A stretch of 34,336 nucleotides of DNA, taken from the NCBI RefSeq assembly GCF_000379485.1, contig NZ_KB902297.1, forward strand, positions 207-34,542. Reading direction: 5' to 3'. The stretch comes from Wenxinia marina DSM 24838 (GTDB taxonomy: Bacteria; Pseudomonadota; Alphaproteobacteria; Rhodobacterales; Rhodobacteraceae). Below the pieces are notes generated by a model. The model did not search any database, was not told the DNA's origin, and saw only the letters and a program-made list of their open reading frames with translations. Each line of letters opens with the position of its first letter. Within the stretch, counting starts at the first letter, position 1. The position numbers and the translations under genes were made by a program. Below are positions 1-7,374 of this stretch, one piece after another.

Positions 1-1044
1 CGCCTTGGCACGCTGAACCTGCGGGTGCCGAAGCTGCGGACCGGCAGCTACTTCCCGGGCTTCCTCGAGGCCCGCAAGACCTCCGAGCAGGCTCTGGTCG
101 CTGTGATCCAGGAGGCCTGGATCGGCGGTGTCTCCACCCGCCGCGTCGACGACCTGGTGCAGGCGATGGGCTTGAGCGGCATCTCCAAGAGCACGGTGTC
201 GAAGCTCTGCGTTCGCCATGGTTCTTGAACCGATGGCGACCCATGGCTCACCATCGACGAACGGGTCGGCGAGTTCCTGAACCGGCCGTTGACCGGCGAC
301 TGGCCCTATCTGTGGCTCGATGCCACCTACCTGAAGGTGCGCCAGGGCGGTCGGATCGTTCTGGTCGCCGCCATAATCGCCGTGGCCGCCAACACCGAGG
401 ACCGCCGGGAGATCATCGGTCTCGGCATCGGTCCGTCGGAAGCCGAGACCTTCTGGACCGAGTTCCTGCGCTCGCTGAAGGCCCGCGGCCTTGGCGGCGT
501 GCGGCTGGTGATCAGCGACGCCCATACCGGGCTCAAGGCCGCCATCGGCCGCGTCCTCGAGGCGACGTGGCAAAGATGCCGGGTTCACTGGATGCGTAAC
601 GCCCTCGCGCATGTCTCAAGGGGGCAGCACACCGTCGTCGCCGCGGCGATCCGCCAGGCCTTCGATCAGCCCGACCGCAAGCATGCCGGCGAGACCTGGC
701 GCCACGTGGCCGAACAACTCCGTGCCCGCTGGCCCAAGCTCGCGGACCTAATGGATGCCAGCGAACACGACGTCCTCGCCTACTTGGCCTTCCCGCGCCA
801 GCACCGCACCAAGCTGCACTCGACGAACCCGATCGAGCGTCTCAACAAGGAGGTCAAGCGTCGCGCCGACGTCGTCGGGATCTTCCCGAATGAGGCATCG
901 ATCCTGCGCCTGATCGGCGCAGTCCTGTTCGAGCAGAACGACGAATGGCAGACCTCGAGCCGCTACATGATGGTCGAGGCCTTCGCTCAGATCGACACCG
1001 AGGAGATCGACCCCATTCTCAGCATCACCACCGAAGCCGCCTGA
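1..1044 (+). pseudogene. IS256-family (Mutator-type) transposase, 5'-truncated by the window and interrupted by a stop
   Basis: The frame that starts at base 1 reads as the middle of an IS256-family transposase (LNLRVPKLRTGSYFPGFLE, then WIGGVSTRRVDDLVQAMGL). A TGA at 226-228 stops it. The same frame then continues to the TGA at 1042-1044 with the rest of the catalytic domain. DDE-type residues are visible: Asp in WLDATYLKVR, Asp in VISDAHTGLK and Glu in NPIERLNKEVKRR. Around the stop, 14 codons lie between SKLC and IDERV where family members, as I recall them, have about two, so a roughly 36-base in-frame insert carries the stop. It is palindromic (see the findings). The real start lies left of the window; intact relatives are about 400 residues. 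The break makes an active transposase unlikely. Confidence 0.9.
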
Positions 1045-1110
1045 TCATGCCCTCAGGCCATCCGGGAAATTACACCAGCTTGACGGACGTGATCAATCAG
1101 TGGCTTGTCG

Positions 1111-1182
1111 GCAAATTCCCTATGTGCTCGAACAGGGAATTTTCCGGATCGAACAGGGAATTTTCTGCCCTCTTCAGGGAAG
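1111..1182. repeat. Short array of CAGGGAA-type repeats in mobile-element debris
   Basis: TCGAACAGGGAATTTTC occurs twice without mismatch at 1128-1144 and 1149-1165, a period of 21 bases. It is flanked by an inverted relative (GCAAATTCCCT, 1111-1121) and a degenerate copy (TTCAGGGAAGC, 1172-1182). The array sits between the end of the IS256 gene and the recombinase/IS3 debris. From memory, similar AACAGGGAATTTT strings occur beside IS3-type elements in alphaproteobacteria, but I cannot assign a function. No gene is seen between 1045 and 1230. Confidence 0.6.
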
Positions 1183-1230
1183 CAATACCGCGCAGGGTGT
1201 GGCGCGCTCAGCCTGCGAAGATCGCTTCGG

Positions 1231-1403
1231 TCAGGCCCGGAGCCCGGCCATCGCCTCCTGGCGCTCCCAGTCGAGCGGGAGCTGGGTCCGTGACAGACAC
1301 TCCAGCGTCAGATCGACCGGCTGGTCCCCTGAGCAATGGCCTCCTGAATGCGCGGCGAGAGCAGGGCGAGGGGAAGAAGGCGGGCAACATAGCCTTCGGC
1401 ACG
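1231..1403 (-). pseudogene. C-terminal fragment of a large serine recombinase-like protein, frameshifted
   Basis: Read on the minus strand, two overlapping frames give EGYVARLLPLALLSPRIQEA followed, after a one-base shift near 1325, by QPVDLTLECLSRTQLPLDW and a stop at 1231. This resembles the conserved tail of recombinase-domain (large serine recombinase) proteins of alphaproteobacteria, which typically end with a YVxRxLxLAFLAP helix and a LPLxW motif. Only about 55 codons remain, with no catalytic domain, so it is a dead remnant. It directly abuts the IS3 OrfA fragment, which marks a recombination or insertion junction near 1404-1411. The family assignment is by eye. Confidence 0.5.
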
Positions 1404-1410
1404 GCCGGCG

Positions 1411-1554
1411 CAGGCCGCCATACTTCTTCTTCCAATTGAAGTAGGTCGCCTGGCTGATCCCCGCCTTGCGGCAGATCTCCGCGACCGGCGTCCCTTCCTC
1501 ACCCTGCTTCAGCACGAACGCCTTCTGCGCCTCCGTGAACCTCGATGCCTTCAT
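1411..1554 (-). pseudogene. IS3-family OrfA fragment (helix-turn-helix N-terminus only)
   Basis: About 48 codons from an ATG at 1554 read MKASRFTEAQKAFVLKQGEE and on through ICRKAGISQATYFNWKKKYG, the N-terminal helix-turn-helix DNA-binding domain of IS3-family OrfA proteins. Homology stops at KKYGGL near 1411 and the frame runs into the recombinase remnant. The leucine-zipper part of OrfA and all of OrfB are missing here. Upstream on the minus strand (about 1590-1625) a TGAAAACTGGACC string may be the left terminal repeat of the element. It is presumably non-functional. Confidence 0.8.
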
Positions 1555-1710
1555 CCGATTCCGCTCCTGTCCCAGCCAGGGAAGCGTAGCCGAAAACTCC
1601 AGCTTTACGCGGTCCAGTTTTCAGGTGCAGAGCGAAGGGTAATCGCTGCGACCCGCTGCTGCTGATCATCGAGGGGTGGGTGATCCCCTACAGGCTGCTC
1701 GAGAACCCGT

Positions 1711-1800
1711 CTCGCGATTGCCGTCGCCCGGGCGCTGATCCGCAGCGGCACCCGCGGCCGCTTCTTCAACGTCGTCGACCTCGTGAACCAGCTCGAGGCT
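1711..1800 (+). pseudogene. IS21-family IstB helper ATPase fragment
   Basis: Thirty codons read LAIAVARALIRSGTRGRFFN and then VVDLVNQLEA. This matches the segment just after the Walker A motif of IstB, the AAA+ transposition helper of IS21 elements. The Walker A itself (expected just upstream) and everything downstream of QLEA are absent, so this is a short scar. The stretch from 1555 to 1710 shows no other recognisable gene. The scar lies only 67 bases before the gntR start, so insertion and deletion may have replaced the native upstream region of that gene. Confidence 0.65.
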
Positions 1801-1837
1801 GACCCTTCCCTTCAACATGGGCAAAAGACCCTAGCAA

Positions 1838-1867
1838 ACACATACGAACTAATATACGAGATGAGAT
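1838..1867 (+). promoter_or_regulatory. AT-rich leader of the first gntR with repeated ATACGA
   Basis: Immediately before the first gntR start the sequence becomes AT-rich and carries ATACGA twice (1842-1847 and 1854-1859, spaced 12 bases, about one helical turn), with AATATA between. This could be a -10 region and/or a regulator site. No convincing -35 box or Shine-Dalgarno sequence is seen. It is a weak call. Confidence 0.25.
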
Positions 1868-2614
1868 ATGTTTTTGAATGACACCCCTGCTAGTCAGTCG
1901 GATACCGCATATGCCGATCTGCGTGAGGCTATCCTTGTGGGGCGCCTCGCCCCGGACTCGCTTTGGTCGGACAGGGAGCTCGGGGCACGGATGGGGTACG
2001 GTCGGACGCCGATCCGCGAGGCTCTTCTGCGGCTGCAGACCGAGGGGCTGGTCCAGATCCTGGCTCGCAAGGGGACGCGGATCCTGCCGCTCCTGAAAAA
2101 GGACGTGCAGGACATCCACCAGCTTACGAAAGCACTTGAGCTTGAAGCCGCGTTGACCGTCGCGAAGCGCGACGACCGTGTAGAGTTGCTTGCACCGGTC
2201 CTTCAGGCGGTGGAGCGCATGGAATCGGCAATCGCGGTGGAGGACCGCGAGCGCTGGGTTGTCGCCGACACCGACTTCCATTTCGGAGTGGTCGACATCT
2301 GCGGGAACCCCAGGCTGATTGGCCTGTACCACGCCCAGCGGGGACTGACTGATCGGGCGAGGTTCTTCGCCCTCTGGCTGCGCGAACTGCCTGTCCGGTC
2401 CACGCAGGAACACCGGGAGATGTACGATCGCCTCGTCGCAGCGGACGCGCCGCGACTGGAGGCGCTGTACCGCAACCACTGGGAACGGACCACGAACGAG
2501 CTGCTGGCGCTGATCGAGCGGCAGGAGCGGGGCCGCGGCGCGCTCGGGGCCTCGGTTCCCGGCGCACCGCCGAAGGGCGGCGAACGAGAAATCTCACGGG
2601 AGGATACGAGATGA
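1868..2614 (+). CDS. GntR-family transcriptional regulator, FCD (FadR) subfamily
   Basis: A 248-residue cytosolic DNA-binding regulator. An N-terminal winged helix (about residues 12-75) contains DRELGARMGYGRTPIREALL, the GntR recognition-helix signature. The C-terminal all-helical FCD domain binds a small carboxylate or sugar-acid ligand, often through a metal. Candidate metal ligands are the Asp/His of DTDFHFGVVD, the His of TQEHREMYD and the His of YRNHWERTT. Its stop overlaps the start of the TRAP binding-protein gene by four bases (ATGA), so it is translated with the transport genes. It probably represses this operon until the imported compound binds. The extended tail rich in Gly/Arg is unremarkable. 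The start at 1868 is the only ATG giving the full first helix. Confidence 0.9.
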   Translation: MFLNDTPASQSDTAYADLREAILVGRLAPDSLWSDRELGARMGYGRTPIREALLRLQTEGLVQILARKGTRILPLLKKDVQDIHQLTKALELEAALTVAKRDDRVELLAPVLQAVERMESAIAVEDRERWVVADTDFHFGVVDICGNPRLIGLYHAQRGLTDRARFFALWLRELPVRSTQEHREMYDRLVAADAPRLEALYRNHWERTTNELLALIERQERGRGALGASVPGAPPKGGEREISREDTR

Positions 2615-3585
2615 CACGGACACTGGTGACGGCCGCCATCCTGGCGATGACCGGCGCGGGGCTTTCCGCGCAGGAAGTGACGATCAAGATCGGGACGGTC
2701 GTCTCGGGCGATCACCCCGAGAACGTCGGCGCCCGCGAGATCGAGCGCCTGGTCGAGGAACGGTCGAACGGCGAGATCGACGTTCGCGTCTTCACCGACA
2801 GCCAGCTCGGCAATCAGCGCGAGATGGTCGAGCAGCTCCGGTCCGGCACGCTGGAGATGACCTGGGTGACGACGGGGTTCTTCGGCTCGTGGGAGCCGGT
2901 GATGGGCGCGCTCGAGATCGGGTACCTTTTCGACGACCGCGAGCACGCCTTCCGCGCCTTCGATGGGCCGCTGGGCGAGGAGGTCGCCGCCAAGGTCGAG
3001 GCGCACGGCGTGGAACTGCTCGGCTTCTTCGAGGCCGGGATGCGGCACCTGACGAACTCCGTCCAGCCGGTCGAGGCGCCGGAGGACCTGCAGGGACTGC
3101 GCATCCGGACCCCGCAGTCGACGTACCACCTGCGCACACTTGAAATGATGGGGGCGAGCCCGACTCCGATGGCGTTCAACGAGCTCTACACCGCGATGGA
3201 GCAGGGCGTCGTCGACGGCCAGGAGAACCCGTTGTCGAACATCTACAGCGCCCACTTCTCCGAGGTGAACGACCACCTCGCCCTGACCGGGCACCTGCAC
3301 CTGACGCACATGGTCCTCTATTCCGAGGAACTGTGGGAGGAGCTGTCGCCCGAGCATCAGGAGATCGTCCGCCAGGCGGTGATCGACGCGCAGCAGGTCC
3401 AGCGGGACAAGGTCGCCTCGGACGACGCCTCGCTGCTGACCGAGCTGGAGGGGCAGGGCATGCAGGTCACCGAGCCCGATCGCGCCGCCTTCGCCGCCCT
3501 CGTGGCGCCGCTGCGCGAGGACGCGATCGCCGAGTTCGGCGACGAGGCCGCGAACTGGTTCCAGCTGATCGACGACGCGCGGTAG
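2611..3585 (+). CDS. dctP: TRAP transporter solute-binding protein, DctP family
   Basis: Periplasmic receptor of a tripartite ATP-independent transporter, 324 residues, the usual size. An N-terminal signal peptide (about residues 1-20, cleavage after GLSA) precedes the mature domain. Family landmarks are visible: GMRHLTN with Arg145 and LQGLRIRTPQS with Arg166, the arginines that in SiaP/DctP proteins hold the substrate carboxylate, and the FNELYTAMEQGVVDGQENP helix. Keeping both arginines argues for an acidic ligand such as a sugar acid or other carboxylate. The start overlaps the gntR stop (ATGA), with GGGAGG a few bases upstream. It is followed six bases later by the small membrane subunit. 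Confidence 0.95.
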   Translation: MTRTLVTAAILAMTGAGLSAQEVTIKIGTVVSGDHPENVGAREIERLVEERSNGEIDVRVFTDSQLGNQREMVEQLRSGTLEMTWVTTGFFGSWEPVMGALEIGYLFDDREHAFRAFDGPLGEEVAAKVEAHGVELLGFFEAGMRHLTNSVQPVEAPEDLQGLRIRTPQSTYHLRTLEMMGASPTPMAFNELYTAMEQGVVDGQENPLSNIYSAHFSEVNDHLALTGHLHLTHMVLYSEELWEELSPEHQEIVRQAVIDAQQVQRDKVASDDASLLTELEGQGMQVTEPDRAAFAALVAPLREDAIAEFGDEAANWFQLIDDAR

Positions 3586-3591
3586 GCCGAC

Positions 3592-4116
3592 ATGTCCCGG
3601 TTGCCAGACCCTGCCGGCCCGGCGCCGGGACCCTTCGCACGCGCCGAGGCGATGCTCCTGTCCGCGATGCGGTGGGCCATCGTCGCTGCGATGACCGGCA
3701 TGATCCTGGTCGTCGCCCTTCAGGTCGCCTCTCGGTTCGTCGTGGACCGGCCGTTCAGCTGGACCGAGGAGGTGGCGCGCTTCCTGTTCATCTGCCTCGT
3801 CTTCCTCGGCACCGCCGTCCTGGCCCGACGCGAGGAGCACCTGACCGTCACCGTCCTCGTCGACCTGCTGCCGCCGCGGCTGCGCCATGCAGCGGCGGCG
3901 GTGGCGGCGGCGCTCGCCTTCTGGTGCACGACCTTTCTCGTCCGCGGGGGGTGGGCCACGCTCCTCCGCGAATGGGACCAGCGGACGCCCGCCCTTCGGC
4001 TGCCGATGGGGGTGATCTTCGCCATCGTCCTGCTTTCCTGCGCGCTGATGCTGGCCTGGCTGGCCCTCCACGCGATCCGCCACGCCCGCTTCGCCCTGCG
4101 CCGCGTGCCGGCATGA
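3592..4116 (+). CDS. dctQ: TRAP transporter small permease, DctQ family
   Basis: A 174-residue inner-membrane protein with four predicted hydrophobic helices (roughly residues 25-48, 60-80, 96-118 and 138-160). The PFSWTEEVARFLFICLVFLG motif after helix 1 is the DctQ signature. It joins the large DctM subunit to form the sodium-driven permease fed by DctP. The ATG at 3592 follows the dctP stop by six bases and its TGA overlaps the dctM ATG by four bases, so the three subunits are co-translated in the order P-Q-M. Confidence 0.92.
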   Translation: MSRLPDPAGPAPGPFARAEAMLLSAMRWAIVAAMTGMILVVALQVASRFVVDRPFSWTEEVARFLFICLVFLGTAVLARREEHLTVTVLVDLLPPRLRHAAAAVAAALAFWCTTFLVRGGWATLLREWDQRTPALRLPMGVIFAIVLLSCALMLAWLALHAIRHARFALRRVPA

Positions 4117-5402
4117 CGACCCTCGGCCTGCTCTTCGGCGTCTTCTTCCTCTTCCTGCTGATCGGCACGCCCATCGCCTTCGCGCTGGCCGGCGCCGCGA
4201 TCGTGGTCCTCTCCTCGATCGACCTTCTGTCCCCGCAACTGGTGCTGCAGCGCGTCTACGCCGGCCTCGACAGCTTCCCGATGCTCGCGATCCCGTTCTT
4301 CATGGCCGCGGGCGCGCTGATGGAGCATGGCGGCATTTCTCGCCGGCTGGTCAACTTCTCCTCCTACCTCGTGGGTTGGATTTCCGGCGGTCTCGGCCAC
4401 GTGGCCGTCGTCGCCTCGACCATCTTCGCCGGCATCTCGGGCTCGGCCGTGGCCGATACGACCGCCATCGGCTCGACCATGATCCCGATGATGAAGCGGC
4501 GGGGCTTCGATCCGTCCTTCGCCGCCGCCACGGTGGCGGCGGCCGGCGTCGTGGGGCCGATCATCCCTCCCTCGATCCCGATGGTCCTCTACGGCGTCAG
4601 CTCGGGCGTTTCCATCGGCGCGCTTTTCATCGGCGGCATCGTCCCCGGCCTGATGATGACCATGGGCCTTATGCTGCTGATCTTCTTCCGCGCCCGACGG
4701 GCGAAATGGGAGATCGAGGTCGAACCCTTCTCATACCGGGGTCTCTGGACCTCGTTCGTGGCCGCGGCGGGCGCTCTCGTCATGCCGCTCATCATCGTCG
4801 GCGGCATCCTCGGCGGCATCCTGACCGCAACCGAGGCGGCCGCGCTCGCCACCATCTACGCGCTCGGCGTCGGTCTGTTCTGGTACCGCGAGCTGACCTT
4901 TGCGATGCTGCCCGAAATCTTCTTTCGCGCCGGGCTGAACTCGGCGCTGGTGATGATCATCGTCGGCGTGGCCAACCTCGTCGGCTACGTCCTGACGGTG
5001 GAGCAGCTGCCCCAGGCGCTGGCCGAATGGTTCTCGGGGAACGTCGGCACCGCGCTGATGCTGCTCCTCGTCATCAACCTGCTGCTGCTGGTGGCCGGCT
5101 GCTTCCTCGACGGCGGTTCGGCGATCATCGTCTTCACCCCGGTCCTGTTGCCAGTGGTGCGCGAGTTCGGCATCGACCCGGTCTTCTTCGGTGTGATGAT
5201 GACGGTGAACCTGATGATCGGGACCGTCACGCCGCCCGTGGGCCTGTCGCTCTACATCGCGAGCGGCATCGCCGGCGTCTCGATCCTGCAGATCTGCCGC
5301 GCCATCTGGCCGTTCCTCGCCGTGCAGCTCGCCGTCCTCGCCCTGATCACGCTGTTCCCGGACATCGTGCTCTTCCTTCCGAACCTTCCCGCGGCGCGCT
5401 GA
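4113..5402 (+). CDS. dctM: TRAP transporter large permease, DctM family
   Basis: A 429-residue polytopic inner-membrane protein, the transport-catalysing subunit. It has the expected hydrophobic helices and family motifs: an N-terminal LLIGTPIAFALAGAA helix, LAIPFFMAAGALMEHGGI, ISGSAVADTTAIGSTMIPMM, VVGPIIPPSIPMVLYG and, near the C-terminus, GTVTPPVGLSLYIASGIAG. Start at the ATG overlapping dctQ (4113-4116). The next gene begins 26 bases after the stop, so the two isomerase genes are probably in the same transcript. Confidence 0.95.
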   Translation: MTTLGLLFGVFFLFLLIGTPIAFALAGAAIVVLSSIDLLSPQLVLQRVYAGLDSFPMLAIPFFMAAGALMEHGGISRRLVNFSSYLVGWISGGLGHVAVVASTIFAGISGSAVADTTAIGSTMIPMMKRRGFDPSFAAATVAAAGVVGPIIPPSIPMVLYGVSSGVSIGALFIGGIVPGLMMTMGLMLLIFFRARRAKWEIEVEPFSYRGLWTSFVAAAGALVMPLIIVGGILGGILTATEAAALATIYALGVGLFWYRELTFAMLPEIFFRAGLNSALVMIIVGVANLVGYVLTVEQLPQALAEWFSGNVGTALMLLLVINLLLLVAGCFLDGGSAIIVFTPVLLPVVREFGIDPVFFGVMMTVNLMIGTVTPPVGLSLYIASGIAGVSILQICRAIWPFLAVQLAVLALITLFPDIVLFLPNLPAAR

Positions 5403-5428
5403 CGCCTCCATCCGAAAGAGCGGACCCC

Positions 5429-6388
5429 ATGACCTACAAGAACTCGATCCTCCTCGGCACCCTTGGCCTCTATCGCGACCGGTTCCACCAGTATCAGCCG
5501 AACCGCGACCTCGCCGAGCGGCTGGAGATCGCCAGGTCGATCCCGCGGACCCACGGGGTGGAGCCGGTCTATCCCCAAGACCTCGGCAAGGACGGCTCGG
5601 GCACGAAGGTGATGAAGGAGAGCGGACTGTCGGTCTCGGCCGTGAACGTGAACATCAAGACCGAGGCGAAGTTTCGCGATGGCTCCTTCACCAGCCCCGA
5701 CGCCGGCATCCGCCGCGAGACGGTCGAGTACATGACGACGGCGATGGACCTGGCGGCCGAGCTGGGCGCCGGGATGATCACCGTCTGCCCGCTGATCGAC
5801 GGCTGGGACTACGCCTTCCAGGCGGACCACATCCAGCAGTGGAAATGGGCGATCGAGTGCTTCGGCGAGGCCGCTGCGCACCGGTCCGACATCAAGCTGT
5901 CGATCGAGTACAAGGCCTACGAGAGCAAGAACCACATTATTCTGCCCTCGATGGGAAAGACCCTGCATTTCTGCGACCGGGTCGGGGCCGACAACCTCGG
6001 CGTCACGATGGACGTGGGACACGCGCTGATCGCGGGCGAATGCCCGGGCGCGGAGATCGCCCACGCGAACGATGCGGGCCGGCTGTTCTACATCCACTTC
6101 AACGACAACGATCGCGGCGCCGACTGGGACATGCTGCCCGCGTCGGTCCACCTGTGGCAGACGCTCGAGACGCTGCACTACATGCGCCGGATCGGCTACG
6201 ACGGGTGGGTGGCCTACGACGTATTCACCCGGTCGGGCGACGGCGGCGAGGCGATCGCGGCCACCTTCGAGATGATGGAGGACCTCGACGCTCTGCTCGA
6301 CAAGATCGGGCCCGAGACGATCCGCCAGGGCATCGCCGGCGGGCTGCCGCAATGGACCATGCGCGACCTGGTGAAGGGCCTGCTGTGA
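5429..6388 (+). CDS. TIM-barrel sugar isomerase/epimerase-family protein (AP-endonuclease-2 fold)
   Basis: A 319-residue cytosolic TIM barrel of the family that includes xylose isomerase, D-tagatose 3-epimerase and endonuclease IV. Likely metal ligands are Glu160 (SIEYKAYES), Asp195 (TMDVGHAL), His223 (YIHFNDND) and, in place of the usual Glu on strand 8, Asp264 (VAYDVFTRSG). The family either epimerises ketoses or acts as lyase, dehydratase or isomerase on sugar derivatives. The exact reaction cannot be read. It follows the TRAP permease by 26 bases and overlaps the next gene (GTGA), which suggests it processes the imported solute. The start ATG at 5429 gives a full first strand (ILLGTLGLY). 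Confidence 0.8.
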   Translation: MTYKNSILLGTLGLYRDRFHQYQPNRDLAERLEIARSIPRTHGVEPVYPQDLGKDGSGTKVMKESGLSVSAVNVNIKTEAKFRDGSFTSPDAGIRRETVEYMTTAMDLAAELGAGMITVCPLIDGWDYAFQADHIQQWKWAIECFGEAAAHRSDIKLSIEYKAYESKNHIILPSMGKTLHFCDRVGADNLGVTMDVGHALIAGECPGAEIAHANDAGRLFYIHFNDNDRGADWDMLPASVHLWQTLETLHYMRRIGYDGWVAYDVFTRSGDGGEAIAATFEMMEDLDALLDKIGPETIRQGIAGGLPQWTMRDLVKGLL

Positions 6389-7194
6389 AGCTCGGTCTGG
6401 GGTCCTACACGTTCCGCTGGTCGATCGGGCACAAGGGGCTGAATCCGCCCCGTCCGATGACGGCCTTCGACCTTCTGGGCGTCGCGCGTGAGCATCGGCT
6501 CGCGGTCGTCCAGTATGCCGACAACCTGCCGCTCCACACGCTGCCCGAAGCCGATCTCGACCGGTTGGCGGCGGCGGCGCGGGAGGCGGGGATCGCGCTG
6601 GAGCTCGGCTGCCAGGGGTTCGACGAGAACGTGGTGCGCCGCTACATCGGCATCGGCCGGCGGATCGACGCCGGCATCCTGCGGGTCGCGCTGGACGGCC
6701 CGGATGCGGCGAAGCCCGTCCCCGACCTCGCCGCCGCCTTCCATCGGCTCATTCCCGAGGCGCGCGCGGCAGGTCTGCGGATCGCGATCGAGAACCACTT
6801 CAACTATCCGTCGCCGCGGATGGTGCAGCTGCTGGCCGCGGTGGACGATCCCGACTTGGGCGTCTGTCTGGACGTCGCCAACTCGATCTGTGCTGGCGAA
6901 TGGCCGGCCGAGACGGTCGGCCTGCTCGCGCCCCGCGCGATCAACCTGCATCTCAAGGACTACGTAATCGTGCCCGACCCCTATGGCGTCGGTTTCGTGA
7001 TCCACGGCTGTCCGATGGGGCAGGGGCGGTGCGACGGCCCCGCGGTCCTGGCCGCGGTGGCGCATCAGCCGGAGATGAGCGTGCTGTACGAGCACTGGCT
7101 CCCTCGCGAAGACGATATGGAAGCGGCGCGTGCGAAGGAGCACGCCTGGCTCGAGGAGAGCCTCGACTACATGCGGACAACGCTGGCGTTCTGA
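6385..7194 (+). CDS. Second TIM-barrel sugar isomerase/epimerase-family protein
   Basis: A 269-residue protein of the same fold but not a close copy of its neighbour. Probable metal ligands are Glu136 (IAIENHFN), Asp163 (CLDVAN), His189 (INLHLKD) and Glu236 (LYEHWLP), so a complete set. A conserved-looking loop YGVGFVIHGCPMGQG follows the third ligand. Relatives with such a loop that I recall include sugar-acid lyases or decarboxylases as well as isomerases, so epimerase is only a family label. The GTG start at 6385 lies inside the stop of the preceding gene (GTGA overlap). No kinase or dehydrogenase is encoded in the same block. Confidence 0.8.
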   Translation: MKLGLGSYTFRWSIGHKGLNPPRPMTAFDLLGVAREHRLAVVQYADNLPLHTLPEADLDRLAAAAREAGIALELGCQGFDENVVRRYIGIGRRIDAGILRVALDGPDAAKPVPDLAAAFHRLIPEARAAGLRIAIENHFNYPSPRMVQLLAAVDDPDLGVCLDVANSICAGEWPAETVGLLAPRAINLHLKDYVIVPDPYGVGFVIHGCPMGQGRCDGPAVLAAVAHQPEMSVLYEHWLPREDDMEAARAKEHAWLEESLDYMRTTLAF

Positions 7195-7220
7195 GCCGTC
7201 GCCGCGACAACGGCCAGGAC

Positions 7221-7238
7221 GGGCGCCGGAGGGCGCCC
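7221..7238 (+). terminator. Possible terminator hairpin after the TRAP/isomerase operon
   Basis: GGGCGCC (7221-7227) pairs with GGCGCCC (7232-7238) across a four-base loop, 27 bases after the isomerase stop. There is no immediate T-run; a run of five Ts lies at about 7260-7264. It could be an end-of-operon stem, but the missing U-tract makes this uncertain. Confidence 0.4.
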
Positions 7239-7305
7239 TCATCGGCGTTGGAGCAGGCATTTTTCAAGCACATGAGAATACTCGGGAAATTCCGGTTGAA
7301 GCCGC

Positions 7306-7333
7306 TTGACGCCCTTCGCGTTCACTGTATACG
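7306..7333 (+). promoter_or_regulatory. Sigma70-type promoter of the second gntR operon
   Basis: TTGACG (7306-7311) and TATACG (7328-7333) are separated by 16 bases, a reasonable -35/-10 pair. The -10 lies in the middle of the palindrome at 7321-7338, so a bound regulator would block RNA polymerase. The 70-odd bases between the regulator gene and the binding-protein gene carry no second such site, so this promoter may serve the whole ABC operon. Confidence 0.6.
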
Positions 7334-7338
7334 GTGAA
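7321..7338. promoter_or_regulatory. Primary operator palindrome for the GntR regulator
   Basis: TTCACTGTATACGGTGAA is an inverted repeat with 16 of 18 positions symmetric about GTATAC. It overlaps the -10 box of the promoter directly before the second gntR gene. GntR/FCD regulators commonly bind such short palindromes next to their own genes. This is the most convincing operator in the window. Confidence 0.7.
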
Positions 7339-7347
7339 TCCTGAACG

Positions 7348-7361
7348 CACTGTATACGATG
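7348..7361. promoter_or_regulatory. Secondary operator half-site, same core
   Basis: CACTGTATACGATG repeats the core ACTGTATACG of the first palindrome, 25 bases further on (TGTATACG at 7326-7333 and 7351-7358), with weaker symmetry. It lies between the predicted transcription start and the gntR start codon. Two sites about 2.4 helical turns apart could support cooperative binding. Confidence 0.55.
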
Positions 7362-7374
7362 TATGGACGGCATA

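Noticed and set aside
225-230. Programmed stop readthrough in the IS256 transposase
   Set aside because: The stop lies in a palindromic insert absent from the family as I recall it, and there is no known readthrough mechanism in this family.
1111-1182. CRISPR array
   Set aside because: Only two exact 17-base repeats with 4-base gaps, no spacers of uniform 30-40 bases and no cas genes.
2203-4083. A 626-codon minus-strand open frame opposite the first TRAP operon
   Set aside because: Same reasoning: antisense to dctP/dctQ, no family motif, composition typical of antisense GC-rich codons.
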